From Oscillospiraceae bacterium (GTDB lineage Bacteria > Bacillota > Clostridia > Oscillospirales > Ruminococcaceae), in the NCBI GenBank assembly GCA_021203065.1, contig JAJQBX010000032.1, forward strand, positions 372,001 through 436,000: 64,000 bases of DNA. The letters run 5' to 3'. Positions 1-9,047 of this stretch are shown here, piece by piece. How positions within the stretch are numbered: position 1 is the stretch's first letter; each line of letters starts with the position of its first letter. Under the pieces are notes generated by a model that did no database searches, was not told where the DNA came from, and saw only the letters and a list, made by a program, of their open reading frames with translations. A program made the translations under genes and the position numbers.

Positions 1-365
1 CATGGAATTCTGTTATAAACGACGAACCGCTTGAAGATATGACCATCACATCGTCTGTTAATCTCCCCAACGGCGAATACTGCATGATTACAAAGACCGT
101 CGACGAGGAAGTCTGCAACCCGAGAAAACTCTGGCACGACATCGGCGAACCCGCAAATCCCACACCCGAGCAAAATGAATTGCTCCGCTCAGCGGCGTAT
201 CCTTTGGTCATGTCACAAAGATTGACTGTTACAGATGGCAAGCTTGATATTGAGCTTAATCTCAGTCCTAATGCAGTTGTGTATTTTGAAATCTTTGAAG
301 CACCGATTAAGTCGGACAGAGGATTTGAGTTTGAGAGAATCAATAAGTCAGTAAGAGTTAAATAG
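1..365 (+). CDS. GH39-like beta-xylosidase, C-terminal end (partial)
   Basis: The reading frame is open from base 3 at the window edge and ends at a TAA at 363-365, so only the last ~121 residues are present. The stretch LWHDIGEPANPTPEQNELL resembles the end of the catalytic barrel of glycoside hydrolase family 39 beta-xylosidases, followed by a beta-sandwich tail (residues PLVMSQRLTV onward). Family members cleave xylose from xylo-oligosaccharides. The catalytic glutamates would lie upstream and cannot be checked. A terminator follows directly. The family call rests on resemblance of this tail only; another clan-A glycosidase is possible. Confidence 0.6.
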   Translation, partial: WNSVINDEPLEDMTITSSVNLPNGEYCMITKTVDEEVCNPRKLWHDIGEPANPTPEQNELLRSAAYPLVMSQRLTVTDGKLDIELNLSPNAVVYFEIFEAPIKSDRGFEFERINKSVRVK

Positions 366-375
366 AAGTTCAAGG

Positions 376-401
376 CTGTGCCAGTTGGTACAGTCTTTTC
401 T
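376..401 (+). terminator. Rho-independent terminator of the GH39-like gene
   Basis: Stem CTGTGCC / GGTACAG with an AGTT loop, followed by TCTTTTCT. It starts 11 bases after the glycosidase stop codon. Its T-run overlaps the stop codon of the convergent gene. Confidence 0.75.
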
Positions 402-1578
402 ATACCTCACATGTTCCGAGATAAAGCGTTTTGTCATCAAAGAGAACAGTCATATCTTGGTTATACATAGCATTGATAGTGTCGATCTGATCTATAAACG
501 GTCGTACACAGCTGCTTTGTCTGTCAACTAACTGCTGTAGTGTATCCTGCTCCCGCTGACCTACGAAGTCATTCAGCTTTTCTCCTGCCTCAATCAGACT
601 TTCATCAATCTGAGAATCCCTGATATGTGGAATCGAAGCAACTGTCTTCCCGACAAATTTACTTGCACCTGACAATCCCCTTATCATTCTTGATTGTAAA
701 GAGGTCTTTGAGCGATCTTCCAAGACTGAATAAGCCGTCGTATATAGTTCCCGATACTCGATAGCAAGCTTATCAATTTTGCTTGAAATTGAACTGAGAT
801 ATGAACTGTCATAATTCTCCTGCAAAAGTACTTCAAGAAAGTAAGCAAAACCATACAGATACAATGACAACTGATAATCCTTAAACTCATCCTGAATCTT
901 TAGGAGCTGTTTTTTCACACTTTGGTCGCCGTGGATTATGTCTTTCTTATCAGTATGCTTCTTAATCTGTTCTCTGTAGAAGTCAATTCGCTTTCCACTT
1001 TCCTGTCGAATATCCAAAGCCTTGATATGATTTGCAGTCTTATACTTATCACTGTTCCAGTTATGCTTATAGTTGTTGAATACGTCGATAAGGAACTCCA
1101 AGTCACCTTTCAGAGAGGATTTCTCTTTCTGAACGATATAGTCAATCATCTCCTGCTGTGTTTCTTGGATAGAGTCGAGTTTATTGTTAATGCTTGCGAG
1201 AGTTGCAGCGGCAAACATCATTGTTGGATTAAAAGCAATCGGTGATAGATGAGCTTGATTGGCAAGCATATTTGTCTCATCTGACAAAGCGGTCCCCAGA
1301 TAGTCGGTGCTTCCGTGGAATTGTGCCAAGTGCGTCCCGGCAGGAATAGTCACTTTGTATAGCCCACTTACTGCTTCTTTACCACTTGCAATCTTCTGTA
1401 TGGCAGAAGCCATCGGCTCAAAGCCTACTCCAAGTGCACTGACTTGGGACAAAGGCATTTTGCAATATGTCTTAATCAATGCAGTGCTGTCATATTCCAT
1501 AGGCATAATTTCACCTGATGTCATAGCTTGAAGTATCCCATTTTCTTTTTGCGTCAGCTCGTTCATATTCTTTTCCAT
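400..1578 (-). CDS. Uncharacterised protein, second gene of an orphan two-gene cassette
   Basis: A 392-residue protein that I do not recognise. It is predicted soluble: there is no signal peptide and no convincing membrane segment. The N-terminal ~130 residues are mixed and rich in Ala, Ser and Met (IPAGTHLAQFHGSTDYLGTA; NPTMMFAAATLASINNKL). Residues ~130-300 are charged and helical (KLDSIQETQQEMIDYIVQKE) and probably form coiled coil. A GAGGAGAAGG ribosome binding site lies ~13 bases before the ATG, inside the end of the upstream gene. The gene starts 3 bases after the 214-residue upstream gene stops, so the two are probably co-translated. Function unknown; a paired accessory system such as defence, toxin-antitoxin or a mobile remnant is only speculation. 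Confidence 0.75.
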   Translation of the reverse strand: MEKNMNELTQKENGILQAMTSGEIMPMEYDSTALIKTYCKMPLSQVSALGVGFEPMASAIQKIASGKEAVSGLYKVTIPAGTHLAQFHGSTDYLGTALSDETNMLANQAHLSPIAFNPTMMFAAATLASINNKLDSIQETQQEMIDYIVQKEKSSLKGDLEFLIDVFNNYKHNWNSDKYKTANHIKALDIRQESGKRIDFYREQIKKHTDKKDIIHGDQSVKKQLLKIQDEFKDYQLSLYLYGFAYFLEVLLQENYDSSYLSSISSKIDKLAIEYRELYTTAYSVLEDRSKTSLQSRMIRGLSGASKFVGKTVASIPHIRDSQIDESLIEAGEKLNDFVGQREQDTLQQLVDRQSSCVRPFIDQIDTINAMYNQDMTVLFDDKTLYLGTCEV

Positions 1579-1581
1579 TTC

Positions 1582-2226
1582 TTATTTGTCCTTCTCCTCA
1601 AACAACTCTTTCAGCACCCTCGGCGTGTACTCCCGATTATCCAAAGCTGAGAAATCTGCCTGAATCTCCCCGGACATCACATCTGAGTAATTCTTCATGA
1701 GAATCGTATCAGCACGTTTCATTTCATCTTTGACCCATCTGCGCCTGATTCTGAGGTCGTGAAGCATTTTATAGAGCTTATAGCCTTCTACTACGTTGCA
1801 CTTATAAAATTCGCAGGCATGGAGAAGATCGCACTGTTCGAGGTCAAGAGCACTTAATTGTTTATTAAGCTGTTCACGGTACTTGGAAACCTTGAGATAA
1901 GTGTCTCCAATGTTTTTTAAGGCTTCATCCCAGTCTACCCTGTCCTCTGGATTGATGCCGGAAATAGAATCAGGCATTGGATGCTGATTATCAGGATCAT
2001 ACATCTCGACGTGCCAATTATCACGCTTGTCCTGTGGCACACTGGAATCAATATAAGTCCATGCTTTTTTGGAAGAAGTAAATTTATGCGCTTTCTCTAA
2101 ATCTGTGGTTATGTTGTATTTCCCGCTTCCGCTGAGACTTATGTAACACTCACAGCTGTTGTTTGTGATATAATATACTGCCACCTGTTTCTCACTCCTG
2201 ATATGATATTCCATCCGCATTGACAC
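1582..2226 (-). CDS. Uncharacterised protein, first gene of an orphan two-gene cassette
   Basis: A 214-residue soluble protein of no recognised family. The N-terminal ~70 residues look like a small alpha/beta domain (VAVYYITNNSCECYISLSG; HKFTSSKKAWTYID). The rest is charged and helical with several Tyr, Cys and Lys/Arg clusters (CEFYKCNVVEGYKLYKML; RIRRRWVKDEMKRAD). The start is uncertain: GTG at 2226 is given, but ATG codons at 2220 and 2214 are also in frame, and none has a good Shine-Dalgarno. The consensus promoter lies only ~20 bases upstream, so the transcript may be nearly leaderless. It is followed closely by the 392-residue partner. Confidence 0.72.
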   Translation of the reverse strand: MSMRMEYHIRSEKQVAVYYITNNSCECYISLSGSGKYNITTDLEKAHKFTSSKKAWTYIDSSVPQDKRDNWHVEMYDPDNQHPMPDSISGINPEDRVDWDEALKNIGDTYLKVSKYREQLNKQLSALDLEQCDLLHACEFYKCNVVEGYKLYKMLHDLRIRRRWVKDEMKRADTILMKNYSDVMSGEIQADFSALDNREYTPRVLKELFEEKDK

Positions 2227-2242
2227 GAATGTTTATGAACTA

Positions 2243-2271
2243 ATTATAGACAATATGTCGGAGGTTGTCAA
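2243..2271 (-). promoter_or_regulatory. Consensus sigma-A promoter of the orphan cassette
   Basis: On the minus strand, TTGACA-N17-TATAAT, a perfect match in both boxes. The spacer contains the small inverted repeat GACA-TAT-TGTC, which could bind a regulator. Confidence 0.8.
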
Positions 2272-2285
2272 TATGAGCGATAAAA

Positions 2286-2332
2286 CTTTTTAAAATATAA
2301 GAGACCGAACCTGATGAGCAGGGTTCGGTCTT
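2286..2332 (-). terminator. Terminator after the ylmC-like gene
   Basis: On the minus strand, GACCGAACC ... GGTTCGGTC (2303-2330) followed by a T/A-rich tract (CTCTTATATTTT). It lies 6 bases after the YlmC-like stop codon and upstream of the cassette promoter. Confidence 0.8.
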
Positions 2333-2337
2333 AACGA

Positions 2338-2658
2338 TTATGCATATGATGGCTGGGTTTCGTTGTCCTGAGACTTTCCTATGAAGCCTAATTTCGGGGT
2401 TTGCTCCCGCCACGAAAGCTTTTCTTCGGATGAAATCAGGACTGTATCACGTCCTACTAAATCAATATCTGTGTATCTGATTATCATGTCGCTGTCCCGC
2501 CCGAGGATTCCGAAAAGCCTCGGTCTGCCATAAACTATTACTGAAACGATAGATGCGTCATCGGTGTCTATTTCAACATCACTGATTTTTCCGAGCATGG
2601 TGCCGGTTTTGGTTTCTATTAGCTCCTTGCGCTTAAGCTCAGTCAATGTGCATGTCAT
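2338..2658 (-). CDS. YlmC/YmxH-family sporulation protein (PRC-barrel)
   Basis: This 106-residue protein resembles the small YlmC/YmxH family of Firmicutes, a single PRC-barrel domain linked to sporulation. The N-terminal pattern (TLTELKRKELIETKTGTMLG) and the central VIVYGRPRLFGILGR strand segment fit the family. The C-terminal ~20 residues (polar, GKSQDNETQPSYA) extend past the barrel. The GAGGTGAG ribosome binding site sits just outside a hairpin (2669-2693) that can pair with part of it. The role in sporulation is known only by association. Confidence 0.75.
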   Translation of the reverse strand: MTCTLTELKRKELIETKTGTMLGKISDVEIDTDDASIVSVIVYGRPRLFGILGRDSDMIIRYTDIDLVGRDTVLISSEEKLSWREQTPKLGFIGKSQDNETQPSYA

Positions 2659-2668
2659 ATAAAACTCA

Positions 2669-2693
2669 CCTCAGTCAAATAATATGACTGAGG
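2669..2693 (-). promoter_or_regulatory. Hairpin overlapping the ylmC-like ribosome binding site
   Basis: Perfect 9-bp stem CCTCAGTCA / TGACTGAGG with a TATTATT loop on the minus strand. The 3' arm ends in GAGG, part of the downstream gene's Shine-Dalgarno, so folding could limit translation. There is no T-run, so it is not an obvious terminator. Confidence 0.5.
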
Positions 2694-2721
2694 CGGGCGA
2701 TTTATTATTCCTGTTGCGAAT

Positions 2722-3498
2722 TCAAGTATTCGTTGCGGAAGTCTGACAGCCGCAGGTGGCGTCTTCTAAGCTCTTCGGGAAGAATTCGTTTGAGGGGAAG
2801 CTTATCTTTTCGAACAGCTCGCAGGGGCTTTCGGTGTTGGAAACGCATTCCTTGCTGGGGACTGAATAGTCGTACGACGGCACCATGATGGGCACAGTTC
2901 TTGCAAGAGAGACTATCGAGAAGACACCAAGCGTCACATAGATAGCCTTTCTTGATGCTGATATAACAGCATTTTCGGCAGCAGTATCCATAATGCACGC
3001 AGGAGACGGGATGGCAACAAGGCGAATCCCAAGTACAATCGGGTCGGCAACTGCCAGAGTTGCCTTTGGCGGGTTGCTGTAGCTGCAGCCTGTGGCGGTT
3101 ACTGCTCCATTGTCGTTTGAGGTGAAATATTTTGTTCCTCCATCGCTTCCGTAAAGAATTACCTTTTTTGTGAATGTTGCAGTTCCGGTGACGGTTTCTG
3201 CCTGTGAAGAAGCCGAAGCCGCAAGATCGATTTCAACGCTAAAGGTGTAAGTAATGTCAACCGAGTAGAAGCCTTTGTTGAACGGAATAGGCTCAACCGA
3301 GAAGTATACGCTTGTCACCTCGGCACATCTTGCCTTTGCATAGTTTGCCTCGTTTACAAGTTTTACCGATTCATAGTCAGGAAATGTAACTTCCAGATCC
3401 TCAAGGCAATCCCTGTCGGAACAACTGTCGAATATCCGCTGAGCTTCAATGGTCACTGCTTCCTTGAAGCCATAGGGGTTTGATCCGAAATCAGCCAT
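2722..3498 (-). CDS. Conserved clostridial protein of unknown function
   Basis: 258 residues starting MADFGSNPYGFKEAVTIEA, with an AGGAGG ribosome binding site 7 bases before the ATG. No signal peptide. Cysteines occur near the N-terminus (SCSDRDCLEDL) and in a Cys-rich tail (KECVSNTESPC; DATCGCQTSAT). The middle is Thr/Ser/Val-rich and looks beta-structured (SVDITYTFSVEIDLAAS). I associate the opening CSDRDCLEDL pattern with an unnamed clostridial family. The beta-rich body and cysteines would suit a spore-coat or surface-layer component, but that is inference. It lies between polC's terminator and the ylmC-like sporulation gene. Confidence 0.65.
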   Translation of the reverse strand: MADFGSNPYGFKEAVTIEAQRIFDSCSDRDCLEDLEVTFPDYESVKLVNEANYAKARCAEVTSVYFSVEPIPFNKGFYSVDITYTFSVEIDLAASASSQAETVTGTATFTKKVILYGSDGGTKYFTSNDNGAVTATGCSYSNPPKATLAVADPIVLGIRLVAIPSPACIMDTAAENAVISASRKAIYVTLGVFSIVSLARTVPIMVPSYDYSVPSKECVSNTESPCELFEKISFPSNEFFPKSLEDATCGCQTSATNT

Positions 3499-3588
3499 TG
3501 TATATCCTCCTATTAAGTATTAAAGTTATGAAACTTCTCTACATATTATTCGGATACATAGCTTTTAGTGACTGTTGATTTCAGGCGC

Positions 3589-3630
3589 AAAAAAGTACAG
3601 GACGAGAACCTATATGCTCAAATCCTGTAC
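3589..3630 (-). terminator. Terminator after polC
   Basis: On the minus strand, GTACAGGA ... TCCTGTAC with a ~20-base loop, then TTTTTT. It starts 7 bases past the polC stop and ends the pyrH-polC block. Confidence 0.85.
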
Positions 3631-3637
3631 CTATAGC

Positions 3638-6600
3638 TTAAAACAATGTCATCTGTGATTCAAGAGGCATATCTCCGAATGCACCAAGTGCTATGAGTGA
3701 GTCGATATTGGTCTTTGAGATACCCGATTGCCCTCTGAACTCTTCGACGGTGATGAAGTTCTTGTTCTGTGCCGCTTCGTAGATGGCAAGAGCTGCACTC
3801 TCTCCTACTCCGGCTACCGATACAAATGGCAATCTGATTTTCCCGTCCTCTATCTGATAAATCTTATAGTGAGATTTATGTATATCTACTGGCAGGAATT
3901 CAACGCCACGGCAGAGAGCCTCGTTGATGATCATGAGAGTATCAAGAACTCCGTCCTCTTTATCGGTACGGTCGCTCTTCTGGCGGAACTCTTCAATCTT
4001 GTTCTTGGCGGCACGCTTGCCTCTGACTGCGGTTTCAGCGTCGAAGTCTTCACCACGGACAGTGAAAATTGCCGCATAGAACTCAAGTGGATAGTGAACC
4101 TTGTACCAGCCAAGACGAATTGCGGCTGTTACATATGCGGCAGCATGAGCCTTCGGGAACATGTACTTTATCTTCATACAGCTGTCGATGTACCATTCGG
4201 GGACATCGTGGTCACGCATTGTCTGCTTCATTTCGTCTGTAAGAAGCTTAGGGGCGTTGCCCTTTCTGACTATCTCCATTATCTTGAACGACAGACTCGG
4301 GTCGATACCGTGGTATATAAGATATGTCATGATGCTGTCACGTGTTCCTATAACCTGATCGATGGTGCAGGTGCCGTTTTTGATGAGCTCAGATGCGTTG
4401 CCAAGCCATACGTCAGTTCCGTGAGAAAGTCCCGAAATCTGGAGAAGGTCGGAGAACTTTTTCGGCTTACATTCCTTAAGCATTCCCCGGACGAATGAAG
4501 TTCCCATTTCGGGGATGCCAAGTGTTCCGGTGTTGCAGAAAATCTCCTCTTCGTTGACTCCCAAAGCTTCAGGAGAAGTAAAGAGTGAATAGACAAGAGG
4601 GTCACTCATCGGCGTTTCGGTGATGACAGTTCCGGTCATATCCTCGAGATACTTATATAGAGTCGGGACATCATGACCAAGCTCGTCAAGCTTTAAGATA
4701 GTATCATGAAGCGAATTGAAGTCGAAGTGGGTCGTTACTATGTCAGAATCGACCTTTTCAGCAGGATGCTGGACGGGTGTAAAGTCGTAGACGTCGTATT
4801 CACTCGGAATTACAACCATTCCTCCCGGGTGCTGACCGGTAGTTCTCTTTGTACCGGTACAACCCTTGGCAAGACGTTCAATCTCGGCATTCGGGAGCTT
4901 TATGCCCTTATTTTCCATGTAACGCATGACGTAACCGTAGGCAGTTTTGTCTGCAACAGTGGAAATAGTGCCGGCTTTGAATACTTTATCAGAACCGAAG
5001 AGCTCTTCTGTGTATTTATGTGCGCTTGCCTGATAGTCGCCTGAGAAGTTAAGGTCTATATCGGGTGACTTATCGCCGTTGAAGCCCAAGAATGTCTCAA
5101 ACGGTATATCGTGACCATCACGATGCATTGATGTACCGCATTCGGGGCAATTTTTCTCGGGAAGATCAAAGCCTGAGCCGATTTCACCGTGAGTAAAGAA
5201 TTCAGAATGCTTGCAATTCGGGCAGACATAGTGTGGTACCAGAGGATTAACCTCAGAAATTCCTGCCATTGATGCCACGAATGAAGAGCCTACCGAACCA
5301 CGGGAGCCAACCTGATAACCATGCTCAACTGAATTCGCAACAAGTCTCTTTGCTATGACATACAAAACCGCAAAACCATGCTTGATTATTGAATCGAGCT
5401 CTTTGTCAAGACGCTGTGAAACAATTTCGGGAAGCGGATCGCCATAGATTTCTCTGGCTCTTCGCTGACATATCTCAACGAGCTCTTCATCTGCACCATC
5501 GATATGAGGCGTAAATGTGCCCTTGGGAAATGCTCTGAGCTCTGGGTCAGTCATGTCTGCAATCAGATTTGAGTTGGTGACTACTACCTCGTAAGCTTTT
5601 TCCTCGCCTAAGTATGCGCAGTCGGCGAGCATTTCCTCTGTGGTCTTGAGATATAGTGGAGATGGAACAGACGATGCTGGATGAGTCACACCCGTTAAAA
5701 TCGAGCGGAAGATGGCGTCAGAAGCATCAAGGAAATGGACATCACCTGTTGCGACAACAGGGATTGACAGCTCTTCACCGAGCTTGACTATGGTGCGGTT
5801 GAAGTCCATAAGCTGCTCTTCGCTTGAAACACTGCCGTCGTTCAGCATGAATGCGTTGTTCTCTATTGGCTGGATTTCGAGATAATCATAGAATCGGGCA
5901 ATTTCGCAGAGATCGTCCCACGATTTTCCTTGGAATACCGCTCTGAACAGTTCTCCGCCCTCGCATGCTGAGCCGACGATGAGCCCTTCACGATGAGCCA
6001 TGAGCTCCGACTTTGGAATTCTCGGGGTTTTGTGAAAGTATTTAAGATTGGAATCGGATATTAATTTATAGAGATTCTTTAAACCGACTTTGTCCTTGGC
6101 TATGATTATCTGGTGGAACGTAGGAAGTTTTGAAGTGTCCGTCTTGGCAACTGCAGCGTTGACGCCGTCTATAGCCAAGTTCTTATCGTTCTCCATAAGA
6201 CGCTCAGAAAGCTTGATGAATATTCCGGCATTGACCTCAGCATCATCACAGGCTCTGTGGTGGTGGAAGTCGCCTAAATTGAGATTCTTTGCGACATAGT
6301 CGAGAGTGAATTTGCCCAAGTGAGGAAGCATTGCTCTTGACATTGCTACTGTATCCAAGTATGAGAAATCAAACTTTTTGCCACAACGTCTGACTGCAGT
6401 TTTGATGAAAGAAGTATCAAAGGATGCATTATGAGCTATTAAAACCGGAGTATCTCCGCAGAACCTGATAAACTGGTCAAGTGCCTCATCCTCATAGGGC
6501 GCATCGGCTACCATTGAGTCGTTGATACTGGTCAGCTCGGTGATTCGGGACGGAATATGCCTGCCGGGGTTGACGAATGTGTCCATTCTGTCTATAACCT

Positions 6601-7975
6601 GCAAGCCTCTGACTCTGACAGCACCGATTTCTATAATCTTTTCGGTAACAGCTGAAAGTCCGGTTGTTTCAAGGTCAAATACTATGAATTCGTCAGTGAG
6701 CTTTCGGTGATCATCTCCGAAGTAGATGTTGGTCTCATCATTGACCTGATATGCTTCTACGCCATAGATAACCTTGAAGTTGCCGCCGTTCTTGCGAATC
6801 TTGTCAACCTCATACATAGCATCCGGGAAACCCTGAACAACGCCATAGTCGGTGATAGCGATTGCAGGCATTCCCCACTCATAGGCACGCTTGACGACCT
6901 CGTTTGATGGAGCAATGCCGTCCATGATGGACATATTTGTGTGACAATGAAGCTCGACACGCTTGACAGGCGAATTGTCGGTTCTTCTGACTCTTGAAAC
7001 TGCGCTTATATCACGAGGTCTTATATTTAGCTCGTTGTCGTAGGTATCAAACTGAACGTCGCCGTTTACTATGACGGTCATGCCCTTTTTGAGCATGTCA
7101 AGAAGAGCTTCGCCTTTTGCGGTCATCTCAATAATCTTCATCACAATGGAGCTCTTGTAATCTGTTATCTTGACTGTGATGATGATACGTTTGTTATCTT
7201 TGCTGTTGTGGGAATCAACGTCGAAGATGTCGCCTACGATTGTAGCCTTTGTGTTGACAGGCGCATTGTAAACATCAGGGATTGACATAGTTTCAATCTT
7301 TCCTGTGATGCGTTTGCCCATGATAACGGTTGCTTCTGGTAAAATATCGTCAGATGGCGGTTCTATCTTGTATGTATCGGTTGGGGCGGAATGAGGCTTC
7401 TCTTTTTTCGGGGTTGGTGGATTAACCATGCGCTCGCTGACCAGCTTGTCAAGCTCTGCTTCACGTGACGGAGGCACAAAATCGGGCATAGGAGCATCAC
7501 TGACTGGCTGAGAATCGCCGGTAATCTCAACAGTCACGTTTCTTGAAAACCACGAGTTTATGATTTTGGGAAGAGCATCGGTTACACCGGCATTTTTAAT
7601 GAACGTTTCACCGGAATTTCTGAGATGGATCTTAAGAACGTCTCCGTCCAGATTATAGTCAGCCCCATCGAAGAAGCCGTTTATGGGAAGATGCTTTTTC
7701 AGTTCGCCTATGACTGTCGGCATCATATCTTCTGTGAGCATGTGGGGCTCAAAACGAGGGCTTATGTAGACCTCGTTTATTCCCAATGCCCGCTTGAGCC
7801 CATATTCAAAGGCTTCAAGGTCAGCAGAAGTGACGTAGCACGAAAATTTGACCACTACAGCTACCTTTGTGTGGTCCTTTGAAAAGCCGAGCCGCTCAAT
7901 TTCTCCGGATTTAATCGACTCAGGGATTATATTTCCGTATGCGCTGAAAAATTCGCCGACTGTTCTGAATGCCAT
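3638..7975 (-). CDS. polC: DNA polymerase III alpha subunit, Gram-positive type (PolC)
   Basis: Replicative DNA polymerase with built-in 3'-5' proofreading (EC 2.7.7.7). The 1445-residue length is normal for PolC. Order of parts: N-terminal domain (~1-210); OB fold (~215-330); start of the PHP domain ([11 protein letters not shown], ~345); DEDDh exonuclease inserted in it ([27 protein letters not shown], ~430-590); rest of PHP; polymerase core with [15 protein letters not shown], the zinc-binding CPNC ... CPECG, and the catalytic aspartates in [12 protein letters not shown]; then [11 protein letters not shown]; and a C-terminal helix-hairpin-helix region. It is the last gene of the pyrH-polC block, 22 bases after ispG, and is followed by a strong terminator. 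Confidence 0.98.
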   Translation of the reverse strand: MAFRTVGEFFSAYGNIIPESIKSGEIERLGFSKDHTKVAVVVKFSCYVTSADLEAFEYGLKRALGINEVYISPRFEPHMLTEDMMPTVIGELKKHLPINGFFDGADYNLDGDVLKIHLRNSGETFIKNAGVTDALPKIINSWFSRNVTVEITGDSQPVSDAPMPDFVPPSREAELDKLVSERMVNPPTPKKEKPHSAPTDTYKIEPPSDDILPEATVIMGKRITGKIETMSIPDVYNAPVNTKATIVGDIFDVDSHNSKDNKRIIITVKITDYKSSIVMKIIEMTAKGEALLDMLKKGMTVIVNGDVQFDTYDNELNIRPRDISAVSRVRRTDNSPVKRVELHCHTNMSIMDGIAPSNEVVKRAYEWGMPAIAITDYGVVQGFPDAMYEVDKIRKNGGNFKVIYGVEAYQVNDETNIYFGDDHRKLTDEFIVFDLETTGLSAVTEKIIEIGAVRVRGLQVIDRMDTFVNPGRHIPSRITELTSINDSMVADAPYEDEALDQFIRFCGDTPVLIAHNASFDTSFIKTAVRRCGKKFDFSYLDTVAMSRAMLPHLGKFTLDYVAKNLNLGDFHHHRACDDAEVNAGIFIKLSERLMENDKNLAIDGVNAAVAKTDTSKLPTFHQIIIAKDKVGLKNLYKLISDSNLKYFHKTPRIPKSELMAHREGLIVGSACEGGELFRAVFQGKSWDDLCEIARFYDYLEIQPIENNAFMLNDGSVSSEEQLMDFNRTIVKLGEELSIPVVATGDVHFLDASDAIFRSILTGVTHPASSVPSPLYLKTTEEMLADCAYLGEEKAYEVVVTNSNLIADMTDPELRAFPKGTFTPHIDGADEELVEICQRRAREIYGDPLPEIVSQRLDKELDSIIKHGFAVLYVIAKRLVANSVEHGYQVGSRGSVGSSFVASMAGISEVNPLVPHYVCPNCKHSEFFTHGEIGSGFDLPEKNCPECGTSMHRDGHDIPFETFLGFNGDKSPDIDLNFSGDYQASAHKYTEELFGSDKVFKAGTISTVADKTAYGYVMRYMENKGIKLPNAEIERLAKGCTGTKRTTGQHPGGMVVIPSEYDVYDFTPVQHPAEKVDSDIVTTHFDFNSLHDTILKLDELGHDVPTLYKYLEDMTGTVITETPMSDPLVYSLFTSPEALGVNEEEIFCNTGTLGIPEMGTSFVRGMLKECKPKKFSDLLQISGLSHGTDVWLGNASELIKNGTCTIDQVIGTRDSIMTYLIYHGIDPSLSFKIMEIVRKGNAPKLLTDEMKQTMRDHDVPEWYIDSCMKIKYMFPKAHAAAYVTAAIRLGWYKVHYPLEFYAAIFTVRGEDFDAETAVRGKRAAKNKIEEFRQKSDRTDKEDGVLDTLMIINEALCRGVEFLPVDIHKSHYKIYQIEDGKIRLPFVSVAGVGESAALAIYEAAQNKNFITVEEFRGQSGISKTNIDSLIALGAFGDMPLESQMTLF

Positions 7976-7997
7976 TTAACACCGTTCCTTTGCCCTA

Positions 7998-9032
7998 TCA
8001 GAGCTTGTCTATTTCGTCAAGAAGAGCTGTAAATGCATCTTCTTCGGAGTATTTTCCTAAAATTCTATCTTTTTTGAAGATGACAACAGAGCCGTCGCCT
8101 CCTGCCAAGCCTATATCAGCTTCCCTTGCCTCTCCGGGACCGTTTACAACACAGCCCATAACGGCTACAGTTATGTCTTTATCGACATCTGAAAGTGCTT
8201 TTTCGACTTTATTTGCAAGAGAAATCAGATCGATTTTGGTTCTGCCACATGTAGGACAGGAAACAAGCTTGACGCCGCCCCTGAGATTGAGTGCTTTCAG
8301 GATTGAGATTCCTGCCTCGACTTCTTTTATGGGGTCGTCTGTCAGGGAGACTCTTATAGTCTCGCCAATTCCATCTGCTAATAGAGAACCTATGCCGATT
8401 GATGACTTTACGAGTCCCATATTGCATGTACCGGCTTCGGTAACGCCAAGGTGCAAGGGATAATCAGTCATCTGACGCATGAGACGATAAGCTGCTATGT
8501 TACGTCTGACATCAGAGGATTTTATCGAGACGACTATATCGTTAAAGTCAAATCTTTCAAGAAGCTCTATATGCTTCATTGCACTTTCACAGAGTGCTTC
8601 GGGAGTCGGAGAGCCATATTTTGCGAGAATGTCTTTCTCCAAAGATCCTGAATTAACACCAATTCTGATTGGCACATTATGACTGCGGCAACAATCAGCA
8701 ACAGCCTTGACTTTGTCCATATCACCGATGTTTCCGGGGTTGATTCTTATCTTGTCGATGCCTCTTTCGCATGATGCAATTGCAAGGCGGTAATTGAAGT
8801 GGATGTCGGCAACGAGAGGAACGCTCACTTCTTTCTTTATTGCAGGTATGAGTTTGAGTGCCTCTTCATTGGGAATAGAAGCCCTGATTATCTCACAACC
8901 CGCTTTTTCGAGTGCAACTGCCTGCCTGACGCTTCCTTCTATGTCGTCAGCACGGGTATTTAGCATTGACTGGACATAGATTTTTCCGTCGCCCAAGGTG
9001 AGATTTCCAATTCTGACTTTTCTGACAGCCAT
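7998..9032 (-). CDS. ispG: 4-hydroxy-3-methylbut-2-enyl diphosphate synthase (IspG/GcpE)
   Basis: Iron-sulfur enzyme of the MEP isoprenoid pathway, converting MEcPP to HMBPP. An N-terminal TIM barrel (VQSMLNTRADD; VPLVADIHFNYRLA; KIRINPGNIG) is followed by the cluster ligands CPTCGRT (two Cys) and CVVNGPGE (third Cys), with the invariant NGPGE. I chose ATG at 9032 because AAAGGA lies 11 bases ahead of it; the GTG at 9041 would be only 2 bases from that site. It is downstream of rseP and dxr, the latter an earlier enzyme of the same pathway. Confidence 0.97.
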   Translation of the reverse strand: MAVRKVRIGNLTLGDGKIYVQSMLNTRADDIEGSVRQAVALEKAGCEIIRASIPNEEALKLIPAIKKEVSVPLVADIHFNYRLAIASCERGIDKIRINPGNIGDMDKVKAVADCCRSHNVPIRIGVNSGSLEKDILAKYGSPTPEALCESAMKHIELLERFDFNDIVVSIKSSDVRRNIAAYRLMRQMTDYPLHLGVTEAGTCNMGLVKSSIGIGSLLADGIGETIRVSLTDDPIKEVEAGISILKALNLRGGVKLVSCPTCGRTKIDLISLANKVEKALSDVDKDITVAVMGCVVNGPGEAREADIGLAGGDGSVVIFKKDRILGKYSEEDAFTALLDEIDKL

Positions 9033-9047
9033 AGCCGACACCGTCCT

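Noticed and set aside
2705-2998. 97-residue minus-strand frame inside the clostridial unknown gene
   Set aside because: It overlaps the better-supported 258-residue gene in another frame; its Cys/Arg-rich sequence is typical of a shadow frame.
3728-4498. 256-residue plus-strand open frame inside polC
   Set aside because: It is antisense to the well-conserved polymerase core of PolC, has no family resemblance and no ribosome binding site of note; a shadow of the real gene.
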